NCBI RefSeq assembly: GCF_022788695.1
Contig: NZ_CP085156.1
Coordinates: 1 to 64,000, forward strand
DNA: 64,000 nucleotides
Origin: Pseudosulfitobacter sp. DSM 107133
Lineage (GTDB): Bacteria; Pseudomonadota; Alphaproteobacteria; Rhodobacterales; Rhodobacteraceae
Direction: 5' to 3'
The notes under the pieces are model-generated. The model had not been told where the DNA came from. It did no database searches and was given only the letters and a program-made list of their open reading frames with translations. The position numbers and the translations under genes were made by a program. Within the stretch, counting starts at the first letter, position 1, and every line of letters begins with the position of its first letter. Shown in pieces: positions 9,322-18,477 of this stretch.

Positions 9322-9568
9322 GAGCGGATCGGGATTTGTTGTTTTACTGGCCCAAAGGCTGCACGCGGCGAAAATTGCAGCAAGGCGTGCGTCCTGTATT
9401 CGGGTCAAAATGTCCCGTGCAGGCGCGGCGGTTGAAAAAACAGCGGACAGCCTGTCCTGCGCAATAAATTTCCTGCGAACGGGGTCTGGCGCTGTGGAAA
9501 GTGACCTGACACTCTATGCGCGAGGACGGCTGGGTGTGCCCATCCGCAGGGGGAGGGGACCATACAGT

Positions 9569-10273
9569 ATGGTCGATTTATGGAGCGGTCTGGCGCAAGC
9601 GTTCTGGCTGGTCGTGACGCTGGATGGCGAATTGGTCGAGATCGCCTTGCGGTCGCTGCGCGTGACGCTGAGTGCGCTGGTCGTGGCCTGTGTGATTGCC
9701 TTGCCGCTGGCGGCCTTTGTCGCTGTCAAACGGTTTCGCGCGCGGCGGTTCGTGATTGCCATCCTGAACGCGCTGATGGGGCTGCCGCCGGTGGTGGTGG
9801 GGCTGATCGTCTATGTGTTCCTGTCGCGGTCGGGACCGCTGGGGGTCATGGGGCTGCTGTTCACGCCCACGGCGATGATCATCGCTCAGACCATCATCAT
9901 CGTGCCGCTGATCGCGTCGATTGCGCACCAGTCGATCCGCGACCTTTGGCAGGAATACCATGATCTTCTGATTTCGATGAACGTCACGCAGGGGCAAAAG
10001 ATCCGCACGCTGCTGTGGGATTGCCGCCGCGCCTTGTTGACGGCGGCGCTGGCCGGATTTGGACGCGCGATTGGCGAGGTGGGTGCGATCATGATTGTGG
10101 GGGGCAACATCGACCACGCCACGCGGGTGCTGACCACGGCGATTGCGCTGGAAACCGGCAAGGGCGAATTCGCGCTGGCGCTGGCCCTGGGGTTTGTGCT
10201 GATCGGGCTGGCTGTGGCGGTCAATCTGGCGATCCACTGGCTGGGCCGGACCGAACGCGAGGGGGCATGGTGA
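9569..10273 (+). CDS. tupB: tungstate ABC transporter permease
   Basis: 234-residue polytopic membrane protein of the TupB/ModB-like type, with five or six hydrophobic helices and the loop ALAGFGRAIGEVGAIMIVGG near residue 160 that docks the ATPase. The start is the ATG after a GGGGAGGGG stretch; a longer in-frame extension upstream is not protein-like. Its stop overlaps the ATG of tupC (TGATG). Gene order B-C-A matches known tup operons. The 247-bp gap upstream, shared with sitA, holds a perfect 13-bp palindrome at 9445-9457 of unknown role. Confidence 0.88.
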   Translation: MVDLWSGLAQAFWLVVTLDGELVEIALRSLRVTLSALVVACVIALPLAAFVAVKRFRARRFVIAILNALMGLPPVVVGLIVYVFLSRSGPLGVMGLLFTPTAMIIAQTIIIVPLIASIAHQSIRDLWQEYHDLLISMNVTQGQKIRTLLWDCRRALLTAALAGFGRAIGEVGAIMIVGGNIDHATRVLTTAIALETGKGEFALALALGFVLIGLAVAVNLAIHWLGRTEREGAW

Positions 10274-10983
10274 TGCAGCTGTTCCCGATGACGGCCAGGG
10301 GGATCGAAAGCCGCAGGCGCGGGCAGGTTCTGGTGGGGCCGATTGATCTGACACTGGACGGAACCGGCGCCTGTGTGGTGGTCGGGCCGAACGGTGCGGG
10401 CAAGACCACGCTGTTGCACCTGTTGCACGGCACTGCGCGGTTGTCGGCGGGGCGGATCGACTGGGCCTGTGACACCGAGGAAGCGCGCCACCATCAGGGG
10501 TTTGTGTTTCAGCGCCCGGTGATGTTGCGCCGCACGGTGATGCAGAACCTGATCTATCCGTTGCGCCTGCGCGGGATACCATTGGGCGAAGCGCGGGCCC
10601 GCGCGCGCGACTGGGCGGCACGGGTGGGGCTGGAGAAGTTTCTGGACCGCGCCGCGCCGGTGCTGTCGGGGGGCGAGCAGCAAAAGCTGGCGCTGGCGCG
10701 GGCGCTGATATCAGAGCCTAAAGTGCTGTTTCTTGACGAACCCTGTGCCGCGCTGGATGGCCGCGCCACCCGCGAGATCGAGGAAATTCTGACACATGCG
10801 AAATCCACCGGTACGCGGTTGATCCTGTCCACGCATGACATGGGACAGGCCCGGCGGCTGGCGGACGATGTGCTGTTCCTGCTGGGCGGGCGCATTCATG
10901 AAAGCGGCCCGGCAGAGACATTTTTCAACCGGCCCGAAACGCCACAGGCGCGGGCTTTTCTAAGAGGAGACATCGTGGAATGA
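10273..10983 (+). CDS. tupC: tungstate ABC transporter ATPase
   Basis: 236-residue ABC ATPase with Walker A GPNGAGKTT (about residue 41), Q-loop VFQRPVML, signature LSGGEQQKL, Walker B VLFLDEPCAALD and H-loop STHD. It is short, with no C-terminal TOBE regulatory domain, as in TupC. The start was picked from the overlap with the tupB stop; an ATG six bases upstream is also in frame. It overlaps tupA by four bases. Confidence 0.88.
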   Translation: MQLFPMTARGIESRRRGQVLVGPIDLTLDGTGACVVVGPNGAGKTTLLHLLHGTARLSAGRIDWACDTEEARHHQGFVFQRPVMLRRTVMQNLIYPLRLRGIPLGEARARARDWAARVGLEKFLDRAAPVLSGGEQQKLALARALISEPKVLFLDEPCAALDGRATREIEEILTHAKSTGTRLILSTHDMGQARRLADDVLFLLGGRIHESGPAETFFNRPETPQARAFLRGDIVE

Positions 10984-11792
10984 TGAAACGGATTGCATTG
11001 ACGCTGGCGGCGCTGGCCATCGGCACCGCCGCACAGGCGACGGACGTGATGAAAATGGCGGTGACGACGTCGTTCAACAACTCGGGACTGGCCGAGGTGC
11101 TGCTGCCCGAGATCAAGAAGGATCTGGATCTGGATGTTCAGTTGCTGGTTGTCGGCACCGGTCAGGCAATCAAACTGGGCGAGGCGGGCGATGTCGATGC
11201 CATTCTGGTCCATTCGCGCAAGGCCGAAGAAGCGTTTGTCGATGCCGGGTTTGGTACACATCGCACCGAGATTATGTACAATGATTTCGTGTTCATCGGC
11301 CCGTCGGAAGACCCAGCAGGCATCAAGGATGCCGACGCTGCCGCCACCGCGTTGACAGCGATTGCCGAGGCCGAGGCGCCTTTCGTCAGCCGTGGCGATG
11401 ACAGCGGGACGCACAAGAAAGAGCTGTCGCTGTGGAAAGCGGCGGGTCTGGACCCCACTGGCTTTGGTGACTGGTACAAGGCCGTCGGTGCCGGCATGGG
11501 GGCCGCGCTGAACACCGCGTCGGGCATTCCGGCCTACATCATGTCGGACCGCGCAAGCTGGCTGAACTTTGGCAACAAGGGCGATCTGGAACTGCTGTAT
11601 GCGGGCGATCCGGTGCTGTTCAACCAATACGCCTATCTGCCCGTGAACCCTGAAAAGCACGCCCATGTCAAAACCGAACTGGTCGACAAGCTTGAGGCGT
11701 GGCTGGTGTCGGACCGCGCGGCGACGTTGATCAACGATTACAAGATCAACGGCGAAACGCTGTTCGTGTTCAACGCCAAGGCGGCGGAATAA
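10980..11792 (+). CDS. tupA: tungstate-binding periplasmic protein
   Basis: 270-residue solute-binding protein with a signal peptide (MKRIALTLAALAIGTAAQA) and the TupA hallmarks: a TTTS-like VTTSFNNSG at the N-terminus of the mature protein, VHSRKAEE, and SRGDDSGTHKKE near residue 138. TupA proteins bind tungstate far better than molybdate. It is the last gene of the operon. Its location beside a formate dehydrogenase locus suggests that the imported tungsten goes to that enzyme (inference). Confidence 0.9.
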   Translation: MMKRIALTLAALAIGTAAQATDVMKMAVTTSFNNSGLAEVLLPEIKKDLDLDVQLLVVGTGQAIKLGEAGDVDAILVHSRKAEEAFVDAGFGTHRTEIMYNDFVFIGPSEDPAGIKDADAAATALTAIAEAEAPFVSRGDDSGTHKKELSLWKAAGLDPTGFGDWYKAVGAGMGAALNTASGIPAYIMSDRASWLNFGNKGDLELLYAGDPVLFNQYAYLPVNPEKHAHVKTELVDKLEAWLVSDRAATLINDYKINGETLFVFNAKAAE

Positions 11793-11839
11793 CCCCGCAT
11801 CAGTGACACATCGCGCCCCTGTAACGGGGCGCGGTGGCG

Positions 11840-12337
11840 CTATTCCGGCAGGTCGCCGTGAATGGCGAACTGTTCCAGCCCGGCATCCTGCGGCTGGATC
11901 ACGCGAAAGCTTTCGCGCACACCCGCGTCGGTCAGCTCGCGCGCCACGGTCAGCAGGGTGTTGGCGTCGTGGTCGGCGCACATGTCCATCATCTGCGCCA
12001 GCTCCTCGGCGGCGACGGGGCGGGCGGCGTCCACGTCCGGTGCGCCGTAATAGGTGACGAAATGCTGTGCCAGCATGTCGGTCAGCGTGGCAATCTCGGA
12101 CGGCTCAACTTGCGTCACCGCGACGAATGTCACGCGGCCAAAGGTTTCCAGCCCCAGCCAGCCGTTGGCAAAGGCCTGTCGCGCCTTGCCGGTCAGGTCG
12201 CCGTCGGTCCAGTCGGAAAACTCGAACCCGCCCGACACGCACCATTCCCCGGTCCGCGCGGGGCTGGAAAACACGTTCATGTCGCTTTCGTCGAAATGGA
12301 TCGCGCGCGCAAGTTTGCGCAGGTCGGGCTGGGTCAC
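11840..12337 (-). CDS. DUF6505-like protein of unknown function
   Basis: 165-residue soluble protein starting with GTG (VTQPDLRKLARAIHFDESD). The GTG overlaps the TGA of the preceding ligase-like gene (GTGA), so the two are co-translated. I recognise it only as a family that travels with formate dehydrogenase accessory genes in Rhodobacterales. The middle contains GEWCVSGGFEFSDW and the C-terminus is acidic. No catalytic motif is evident. It is convergent with tupA and is the last gene of the minus-strand accessory operon. Confidence 0.65.
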   Translation of the reverse strand: MTQPDLRKLARAIHFDESDMNVFSSPARTGEWCVSGGFEFSDWTDGDLTGKARQAFANGWLGLETFGRVTFVAVTQVEPSEIATLTDMLAQHFVTYYGAPDVDAARPVAAEELAQMMDMCADHDANTLLTVARELTDAGVRESFRVIQPQDAGLEQFAIHGDLPE

Positions 12338-13050
12338 GGGCTGGGCTCCAATATGGCGGTCAGCGGGATCAAGTGGGTGGTGTCGGCGTCGCGCAAGAGC
12401 AGGCCAAAGTGTTCGTCGACGCCAAGATAGGTGCCGGTTTTGCCGTCTTGGGTTGTTTCTTCGCCGATGCCGTAGGCCAGCCCGCGCCATTCGCTGTGCA
12501 GGGGGGCGACGCCCTCGCTGTCCCAGCGGTTGATCCAGTGCAGGCTGTGGCGGGCCCATGCCTCGACCAGTGCGGGCGGGGACACTTCGGAGCAGCCTTC
12601 GGCATAAAGCGCGGTCTGATCCGGGCGCAGGCCGGTTTCGGCAAGGTCGGGGTCGTCCAGCGGATAGAGCGGCAGGGTGAACCCCACGACCAGCCAGTCG
12701 GGCACCGCGTCGGGGTCGGTGGTCGAGGCGATGCAGCGGAACCGCCCGCACGCCGCGTTGTTGATGCGAATGCCGCCGTCCCAATCCAGATGCACGGCAA
12801 TCTCGGGCGGGGCCAGCGCGCCCAATGCGTTCTGAAAGCCGATGCCACACAGCGGCAGCATCGCCATGGCGTCGCGCAAGGGCACCTCGGGCGCAAAGAC
12901 CAATGCGGCCTGCACCATGTGACCGGCCAGCGCATAGACCACCAGCCCCGCGTCACAGCCCATCGCGGCGCGCATGGCGGCGTGTTCGAACGCATCCGTG
13001 GCCACGGGTTCCCCCCACAGCAGCGGCGGAAAGGTCAGCATTTCGGTCAT
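12334..13050 (-). CDS. biotin/lipoate protein ligase-like protein
   Basis: 238-residue protein that looks like the biotin/lipoate A/B ligase fold, in the version found next to formate dehydrogenase genes. Visible are FPPLLWGEPVATDAFEHA at the N-terminus, a central INNAACGRFRCIAS and GTYLGVDEHFGLLL near the C-terminus, the last resembling the C-terminal domain of BirA. Its substrate is unknown; the context suggests a role in metalloenzyme maturation rather than in lipoylation. It overlaps both neighbours by four bases. Confidence 0.65.
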   Translation of the reverse strand: MTEMLTFPPLLWGEPVATDAFEHAAMRAAMGCDAGLVVYALAGHMVQAALVFAPEVPLRDAMAMLPLCGIGFQNALGALAPPEIAVHLDWDGGIRINNAACGRFRCIASTTDPDAVPDWLVVGFTLPLYPLDDPDLAETGLRPDQTALYAEGCSEVSPPALVEAWARHSLHWINRWDSEGVAPLHSEWRGLAYGIGEETTQDGKTGTYLGVDEHFGLLLRDADTTHLIPLTAILEPSP

Positions 13051-14117
13051 GCGTGGCCGCCGTCGATCAGTTGGCGGGCGATGGCCTGAAAGCTGGCCGC
13101 CTGCGCGCTGTCGGGCTGGCTGACGGTGATCGGCGCGCCGCCGTCCGAGGCAAGGCGGATTTGCAGGTCCAGCGGCACCTCGGCCAGCAGGGGCACGCCC
13201 ATCTTGGCCGCTTCCGCCGCCACGCCGCCGTGGCCGAACACATGTTCCTCGTGGCCGCAGTTGGTGCAGATGTGCGTGGACATGTTTTCGATCATGCCGA
13301 TGATCGGCACCTTGAGCTGGTTGAACATATCAATGCCCTTGCGGGCGTCCAGCAGGGCGACATCCTGCGGGGTCGAGACGATGATCGCCCCGTCCACCTG
13401 CGCCTTTTGCGCCAGCGTCATCTGCACGTCGCCGGTGCCGGGGGGCAGGTCGACGATCAGCACATCCAGCGCGCCCCATTGCACCTGGGTCATCATCTGT
13501 TGCAGCGCGCCCATCAGCATCGGGCCGCGCCAGACCACGGCCTGATCCTCGTTGGTCATCAGGCCGATGGACATCATCGTGACACCGTGGTTGCGCATCG
13601 GCAGGATCGTCTTGCCATCGGGCGAGGCGGGCCGGCCGGACACGCCCAGCATCCGCGGCTGGCTGGGGCCGTAAACATCGGCGTCCAGCAGGCCGACACG
13701 CCGCCCCTGTTGCGCCAAGGCGCAGGCCAGGTTGGCGGATACGGTGGATTTGCCCACCCCGCCCTTGCCCGAGGCGACGGCCAGGATACGGTCGATGCCG
13801 GGGATTTTCTGCGGGCCTTTGGGTTCGGCGGCGCGTTGCGGTTTCAGGTCGGGGGGCGGGGCCTTTTCGCTGTGGCCGGTCAGCACGATGGACACTTTGC
13901 CGATGCCATCGACCTGCGCCAGCGCGGCCTCGGCCTGTGCTTTGGCCTCGCTGTAGGCGTCGGCCAGTGCGGGCGGGATTTCCATGACGAAACGCACCGC
14001 GCCGGTGTCATCGACGTTCAGCGCGCGCATCACGCCGCTGGCGACGATGTCGGTGTCGGTTGCCGGATCATTGACGGTCTTGAGCGCGGTCAGAACCGCC
14101 TCTCTGGTGGCTGCCAC
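13047..14117 (-). CDS. mrp: Mrp/ApbC Fe-S cluster carrier ATPase
   Basis: 356-residue NBP35/Mrp P-loop ATPase: an N-terminal MIP18-like domain (DPATDTDIVASGVMRALNVD), a deviant Walker A (ASGKGGVGKST, about residue 117), DVLIVDLPPGTGD and the C-terminal cluster-binding CTNCGHEE (CxxC, normally dimer-bridging). It transfers Fe-S clusters to apo-proteins. Placement between a ferredoxin and cofactor genes points to maturation of the formate dehydrogenase electron-transfer subunits. Its gene is followed by the ligase-like gene with a four-base overlap. Confidence 0.92.
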   Translation of the reverse strand: MAATREAVLTALKTVNDPATDTDIVASGVMRALNVDDTGAVRFVMEIPPALADAYSEAKAQAEAALAQVDGIGKVSIVLTGHSEKAPPPDLKPQRAAEPKGPQKIPGIDRILAVASGKGGVGKSTVSANLACALAQQGRRVGLLDADVYGPSQPRMLGVSGRPASPDGKTILPMRNHGVTMMSIGLMTNEDQAVVWRGPMLMGALQQMMTQVQWGALDVLIVDLPPGTGDVQMTLAQKAQVDGAIIVSTPQDVALLDARKGIDMFNQLKVPIIGMIENMSTHICTNCGHEEHVFGHGGVAAEAAKMGVPLLAEVPLDLQIRLASDGGAPITVSQPDSAQAASFQAIARQLIDGGHA

Positions 14118-14120
14118 GGT

Positions 14121-14324
14121 TTATTCCTGTTCTGCGTCTGGCGCGGTGATGGTGCCGGTGACCTCGTGGGTCATGCCCAGTTCGGGGATGGTGATGACGG
14201 CGCGCACCGGCACGGCCTGACCGGCGACGGCACCCTCGCGCATGGCCTTTTCGATGGCCTGCTGCGAGGTCACGCCGACCTGTTTGAGAAACTTGCGCAT
14301 CGACATGTTGAAGTCATCGCTCAT
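14121..14324 (-). CDS. small DUF6494-like protein
   Basis: 67-residue protein (MSDDFNMSMRKFLKQVGVTS...) with an N-terminal amphipathic helix and a beta-rich second half (VPVRAVITIPELGMTHEVTG). No membrane segment or cysteines. The family is known to me only as a small conserved companion of Mrp-type genes. Three bases separate it from mrp, so it belongs to the same operon. Confidence 0.65.
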   Translation of the reverse strand: MSDDFNMSMRKFLKQVGVTSQQAIEKAMREGAVAGQAVPVRAVITIPELGMTHEVTGTITAPDAEQE

Positions 14325-14351
14325 TGGGGTGGCTCCCTGTGTTCGGGCGGA

Positions 14352-16307
14352 TCAGTGATCGCGCCGCTTGCTAAGGTAATCGTCGGTTGTGCGGGGGCGG
14401 GGGCGCTCGGCGCCCGCCAGCGGGTTGTTGGCGCTGTGATACTGCGCGTTGATGCGGCAATCATCACACATCTGGATCATGCGCAACTTGCCCTCGTCCG
14501 CGAACATGGAATGGTTGCGCAGTTTGTCGGTGATCCGGTCGATGGTGGATTTCACGCCAAAGAGCGTGCCGCATTCGACGCAAGGGAACGGCTCTTCCTC
14601 GTGCAGCACGCGCTGTTCCAGTGCCGCGCCGGTCAGGTTCAGCTGCGGGGCAAGGGTGATCGCATCCTCGGGGCAGATGTTGGCGCACAGGCCGCATTGC
14701 AGACAGGCGTCTTCCTGAAAGCGCAGTTGCGGCAGGTCGGGATTGTCGCCCAATGCGCCCGAGGGGCACAGTGACACGCAGGACAGGCACAGGGTGCAGG
14801 CGTCACTGTCGACCAAAACGGCACCATAAGGCGCACCGGCGGGCAATGGCAGCACGTCGGCGTTGGGGTGCAGGGCGCGCGCAGCCTGACGGGTGATCTG
14901 GCGGCGGGTGCCCATGGGGCGCACGGGACTGGCCACGGGGGCGGGGGGCGTGCCGTTATACAGCGTGTCGGACATGGCGTCAGGGTCGGGCGTGTCGATC
15001 AGCTGCACGCGGGCGTCGCCACCGATGGCGCGGGCCAGTGCGATTTGGGTTTCGATCGCGTCGCGGTCCGATTTCGGCCCCAACAGCAGGCTGACGTCCG
15101 CGAAACCGGCGGCCAGCGCCGCCAGCGCCTCGGCATGGCCAAAGGCGGCGAGGGCGGGCAGGGCCATGGGGATCACATCGGCCGGCAAGCCGCGCCCGTG
15201 GCGGGCCGACAGGCGGATCATTTCGGAACCAAAGGTGTCGTCGTGGACCAGCAGGCGGGGGGCGGTGCCGCCCGCATCCAGATAGGCGCGCGCCAGCGTC
15301 TGCACCCGCAGCATGGTGAAATCGACGGGCGGCGCGTCATAGCTGATGGCACCGGACGGGCAGGCGGCAGAGCACGCCCCGCAGCCTGCGCAGATCATCG
15401 GATCAACGCTCACGTAGTCGCCGTCGGGGGTGATTGCGCCGGTCGGGCACAGGTCCAGACAGTTGGTGCAGGCGGTTTGCCCCGCGCGGCTGTGGGCGCA
15501 CAGCAGAGGTTCGGTGCGCACATACAAGGGTTGTTCAAACGTGCCGACCAGATGCGACGCGGCCAGCACGGCGGCGGCGACGGCAGGCGGGTGGGCCGGA
15601 TCGGCGCGCAGGTAGCCTTCGCGTTTTTCGTGGACGGGGAACAGCGGCTGCTGCGCGCCACGGAGATCAAGGATCACGTCGCAGTGGCTGATCGCGCCGT
15701 CTTGCGGGGCGGTATAGGTCAGGCCGCCACGGCCACCGGGCACGACCTGGCGCAGGGCGTCAATCGTGACCTCGAAGTGCCCCAGCGCGCCCTTGGCCTT
15801 GCGCAGGGTGCCGCCGATCACATCGAAATCACGGGTGTCGGGCAGGGGCTGCGACGGGTCGGTCAGCAGGGTGACGGCAAGGTGGTCTTTCAACTGGTAC
15901 GCCGCCTGCACCGCGGCCTCGCCATTGCCCAAAATCAGGCACAGCCCTTCGGATGTGACATCCAGCGACTTCTCCAGCGGGGCGTTCAGCAGCGCCTCGG
16001 ATGCGAGGGCGGACATTTTGGGCAGTTTCGACGCGGGGTCATCGGACCAACCGGCCCGATCGCGCAGGTCCAGCAGGGGGGGCGGGGCCACCCCCAGTTC
16101 CTCGGCCAGTTCGGTAAAAACACGCGATTCCTGGGTGCAGCAGAAAATTGCATCACCTGCGGTCAATGCAGCCGCAGCAAGGTCGATCTGGCGGGTGCAC
16201 AGGGCTGAACACGGGGGTGTGACCGCATGGCCAAGGGCGTTTGACAGCGCATCAGAGTCGATGCTTTGCGAACCCTCACAATCACATGTTATCAACGTCT
16301 TTGCCAT
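14352..16307 (-). CDS. multi-cluster 4Fe-4S ferredoxin-type protein
   Basis: 651-residue protein carrying four 4Fe-4S motifs in two pairs: CTNCLDLCP and CAGCGACSAACP around residues 290-330, then CTLCLSCVSLCP and CLQCGLCANICP around residues 510-560. A fifth cysteine group (CVECG ... CDDCR) near the C-terminus may bind zinc. The N-terminal 270 residues have a further set of cysteines and no clear family. The ATG of MAKTLITCDCEGS is the start; a longer frame upstream has no ribosome-binding site. It is first in the minus-strand operon and divergent from DUF3305. A role in electron delivery during formate dehydrogenase maturation is inferred from context. Confidence 0.85.
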   Translation of the reverse strand: MAKTLITCDCEGSQSIDSDALSNALGHAVTPPCSALCTRQIDLAAAALTAGDAIFCCTQESRVFTELAEELGVAPPPLLDLRDRAGWSDDPASKLPKMSALASEALLNAPLEKSLDVTSEGLCLILGNGEAAVQAAYQLKDHLAVTLLTDPSQPLPDTRDFDVIGGTLRKAKGALGHFEVTIDALRQVVPGGRGGLTYTAPQDGAISHCDVILDLRGAQQPLFPVHEKREGYLRADPAHPPAVAAAVLAASHLVGTFEQPLYVRTEPLLCAHSRAGQTACTNCLDLCPTGAITPDGDYVSVDPMICAGCGACSAACPSGAISYDAPPVDFTMLRVQTLARAYLDAGGTAPRLLVHDDTFGSEMIRLSARHGRGLPADVIPMALPALAAFGHAEALAALAAGFADVSLLLGPKSDRDAIETQIALARAIGGDARVQLIDTPDPDAMSDTLYNGTPPAPVASPVRPMGTRRQITRQAARALHPNADVLPLPAGAPYGAVLVDSDACTLCLSCVSLCPSGALGDNPDLPQLRFQEDACLQCGLCANICPEDAITLAPQLNLTGAALEQRVLHEEEPFPCVECGTLFGVKSTIDRITDKLRNHSMFADEGKLRMIQMCDDCRINAQYHSANNPLAGAERPRPRTTDDYLSKRRDH

Positions 16308-16674
16308 GATTTTTCCCTTGCTGGACACGCCGTTTCGGACGGTTGGCGGATGGCGGTCAGGCCCCAAGCTAGACGGCTTTCGGCCCCACTCACAACCGCA
16401 ATTCTGCGTGGTTGCACCGCAGGGTTGTACCCGCAGTGGATGCCGCAAAGCAGCATCCGCGTCAGGTGATTCGTTTTCAGGCGCAGCAAATTTTCCCTAT
16501 GAAAACAGTCGGGTTAGACAATTCGTCCGTCCGGGCGATTTCGCTGGCCGGGGAGTGGCCAAGTTGTCTGCCGACTTGGGTTTTTTGGGCATCGGGGGCG
16601 ATAGCGCTTTGCACCGGGGCGGCGGGCAAGTGAGGATAGGCTCAGGGAGGCCCGAGTTGATCTATAATCCGAAA
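16308..16674. promoter_or_regulatory. divergent promoter region with tandem repeats
   Basis: A 367-bp gap between the divergent ferredoxin and DUF3305 genes. It contains the direct repeat GGTTGCACCGCAG (16410-16422) immediately followed by GGTTGTACCCGCAG (16423-16436), and the inverse TGCGGTTGTG at 16391-16400. This is the only large control region in the formate dehydrogenase block, so these may be sites of the response regulator at 23.9 kb (inference). No clear sigma-54 -24/-12 element was found. Confidence 0.4.
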
Positions 16675-17226
16675 ATGTACCGGACGTTGCCCGTGGGCGT
16701 CGTGCTGCGGCGGACCCCCGGCGTGACCCGTTGGGCGCGCTGGAGCTGGAAGGCGACCGCGGTGCTGCCCGGTGCGTCGGACGCGCAATGGCGCGAGCTG
16801 CGCCGCGAGGGCGAGATCACCGAATACCACGCCGCCACCCTGCCGCTGGAGCTGCACGGGGCCGAGACCGAGGCCTATGTGCACGGGCTGGGCGCCGAGG
16901 TGCCGTGTGTCTATGTGGTGATGCGCCCGATTGCGGGGGCGACCGAGCGCCCGTTTGAAATGCTGCTGGTCACCGCGTCGCCCTACGAGGCGCAGGATTA
17001 TTGCGACAGCGCCGAAGAGGTGGTCGAGAAGGTCGCCATGCCACAGGGGTTGGAGGCGTGGGTGCGCGACTTTGTCGAGCAGTTCCACCAGGACGAGGTG
17101 TTCGTGAAACGTCGCCGCGACAAGCAGCGTACAGATCAACAGCAGGACGGCATCGGTGATCCGCGCGTGCAGACCAGCGCCGATGTCTATGCGTCGCCCA
17201 CGTTGAAACGCAGGCGGATGATATGA
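16675..17226 (+). CDS. DUF3305 protein, formate dehydrogenase accessory
   Basis: 183-residue soluble protein of the DUF3305 family (VGVVLRRTPGVTRWARWSWKA at the N-terminus, VYVVMRP and the DYCDSAEEVVEKVAMP stretch near residue 110). Function is unknown; the family is found next to DUF3306, TorD-like chaperones and periplasmic formate dehydrogenases. The stop overlaps the DUF3306 start (ATGA). First gene of the plus-strand fdh operon. Confidence 0.8.
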   Translation: MYRTLPVGVVLRRTPGVTRWARWSWKATAVLPGASDAQWRELRREGEITEYHAATLPLELHGAETEAYVHGLGAEVPCVYVVMRPIAGATERPFEMLLVTASPYEAQDYCDSAEEVVEKVAMPQGLEAWVRDFVEQFHQDEVFVKRRRDKQRTDQQQDGIGDPRVQTSADVYASPTLKRRRMI

Positions 17227-17816
17227 GCGGGTTCTGGGACCGCCGCCGCGCTGCCGTGGCCGCCGAGGCCGAAGGCGAGGCGCAAGCTGTTGCCGCCGCG
17301 GTGCAGGCGCAAGAGCAGGCCGAGCTGGAGGCGCGCGACGATGCGGAGCTGTTGGAAGAACTGGGCCTGCCGTCACCGGACAATCTGGTGGATGGCGCGC
17401 AGTTGCGGGAATTTCTGAAAGCGCAGTTGCCGCAACGGCTGAAAACACGGGCGCTGCGCGGGTTCTGGCGCAGCAATCCGGTTCTGGCCTGTCTGGACGG
17501 GCTGAACGATTACGACGACGATTACACGCTGGCGTCGACCGCCGGTCAGACGGTGAACACGCTGTATCAGGTCGGCAAGGGCATGGTGCAGCCGATCGCG
17601 GATATGCTTGAGGATGAAGCGCCGCAGGCTGAAGTGATCCTTGCGCAGACCACCGATGTGGACGTTCCCGAACCGCAGACCACGCAGATCGAAACCGCGC
17701 CGGCCTATGTTCACGAGGACAGCGAAGACGACGATGCACCGCTGACCGCCCCGACCCACCGCCGGATGCGTTTTCAATTAGCAGCGGCACCCGACGCAGA
17801 AAGCACAGGCGCATGA
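17223..17816 (+). CDS. DUF3306 protein, formate dehydrogenase accessory
   Basis: 197-residue acidic protein beginning MSGFWDRRRAAVAAEAEGEA, a typical DUF3306 N-terminus. It has a coiled-coil-prone Ala/Glu/Gln stretch (residues 14-45), then LGLPSPDNLVDGAQLREFL and RALRGFWRSNPVLACLDGLNDYDDDY, and a low-complexity acidic C-terminus ending in Arg. Overlaps of four bases at both ends tie it to DUF3305 and the chaperone. The exact role is not known. Confidence 0.8.
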   Translation: MSGFWDRRRAAVAAEAEGEAQAVAAAVQAQEQAELEARDDAELLEELGLPSPDNLVDGAQLREFLKAQLPQRLKTRALRGFWRSNPVLACLDGLNDYDDDYTLASTAGQTVNTLYQVGKGMVQPIADMLEDEAPQAEVILAQTTDVDVPEPQTTQIETAPAYVHEDSEDDDAPLTAPTHRRMRFQLAAAPDAESTGA

Positions 17817-18418
17817 ACCAGATGACCGGCACCCAGATCCCCGAAGAAGACCGCCTGCGCGCGGACCTGTACAACTTTATGGGTTTGATTCTGTCCGGCC
17901 CGCCGGATCGCATGTTGCTGGACCAGTGCGCGGGCCTGAACGGCGACGACACCGAGCTGGGGCAGGGGATTGCGACGCTGGCCAAACTGGCGCGGCTGAC
18001 CAAGCCCGCGACGGTCGAGGCCGAGTTCAACCGCCTGTTCATCGGGCTGGGGCGGGGCGAGCTGTTGCCCTATGCCAGCTATTACCTGACCGGCTTCCTG
18101 AACGAAAAGCCGCTGGCGCTGTTGCGTCAGGACATGGCGGCACGGGGGCTGGCGCGGGCCGATACGGTGTTCGAGCCCGAGGACAACATCGCATCGCTGA
18201 TGGAGATGATGGGCGCGATGATCGCGGGCCGCTTTGGCACGCCGGCCACGCTGGACCAGCAAAAGACGTTTTTCGGCAAACACATCGCCCCTTGGGCGGG
18301 ACATTTCTTTTCCGATCTGGAGGGGGCCAAAACGTCGGTCTTCTACGCGCCCGTGGGCAAGATCGGCCGCGCCTTCATGGAGGTCGAATCCGAGGCCTTC
18401 CGGCTGAGCGGCACCTGA
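17813..18418 (+). CDS. TorD/DmsD-family redox enzyme maturation chaperone
   Basis: 201-residue all-helical protein with the TorD-family pattern: LRADLYNFMGLILSGPPD, the EFNRLFIGLGRGELLPYASYYLTG segment with the conserved E-x-x-R-L-F-x-G and P-Y-x-S motifs, and APWAGHFFSDLE near the C-terminus. Such chaperones bind the Tat signal of molybdo/tungsto-enzymes and hold them for cofactor insertion. The probable client is FdhA encoded 0.4 kb downstream. Confidence 0.85.
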   Translation: MNQMTGTQIPEEDRLRADLYNFMGLILSGPPDRMLLDQCAGLNGDDTELGQGIATLAKLARLTKPATVEAEFNRLFIGLGRGELLPYASYYLTGFLNEKPLALLRQDMAARGLARADTVFEPEDNIASLMEMMGAMIAGRFGTPATLDQQKTFFGKHIAPWAGHFFSDLEGAKTSVFYAPVGKIGRAFMEVESEAFRLSGT

Positions 18419-18477
18419 CATTCACCCAAGCGGGCCACTGGTTCGCGCAACACTGATTTTACCAAGAGGAGGCAAAG

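Noticed and set aside
9445..9457. Palindrome GGACAGCCTGTCC before tupB as a ModE/tungstate operator
   Set aside because: Single short palindrome, no known consensus match and more than 110 bases from the start; noted only.
12825..14774. 649-residue plus-strand open frame opposite mrp and the ferredoxin gene
   Set aside because: Shadow; Mrp and DUF6494 on the other strand have clear motifs.
14868..16208. 446-residue plus-strand open frame opposite the ferredoxin gene
   Set aside because: Gly/Gln/Arg-rich shadow without domains; the minus strand encodes four 4Fe-4S motifs.
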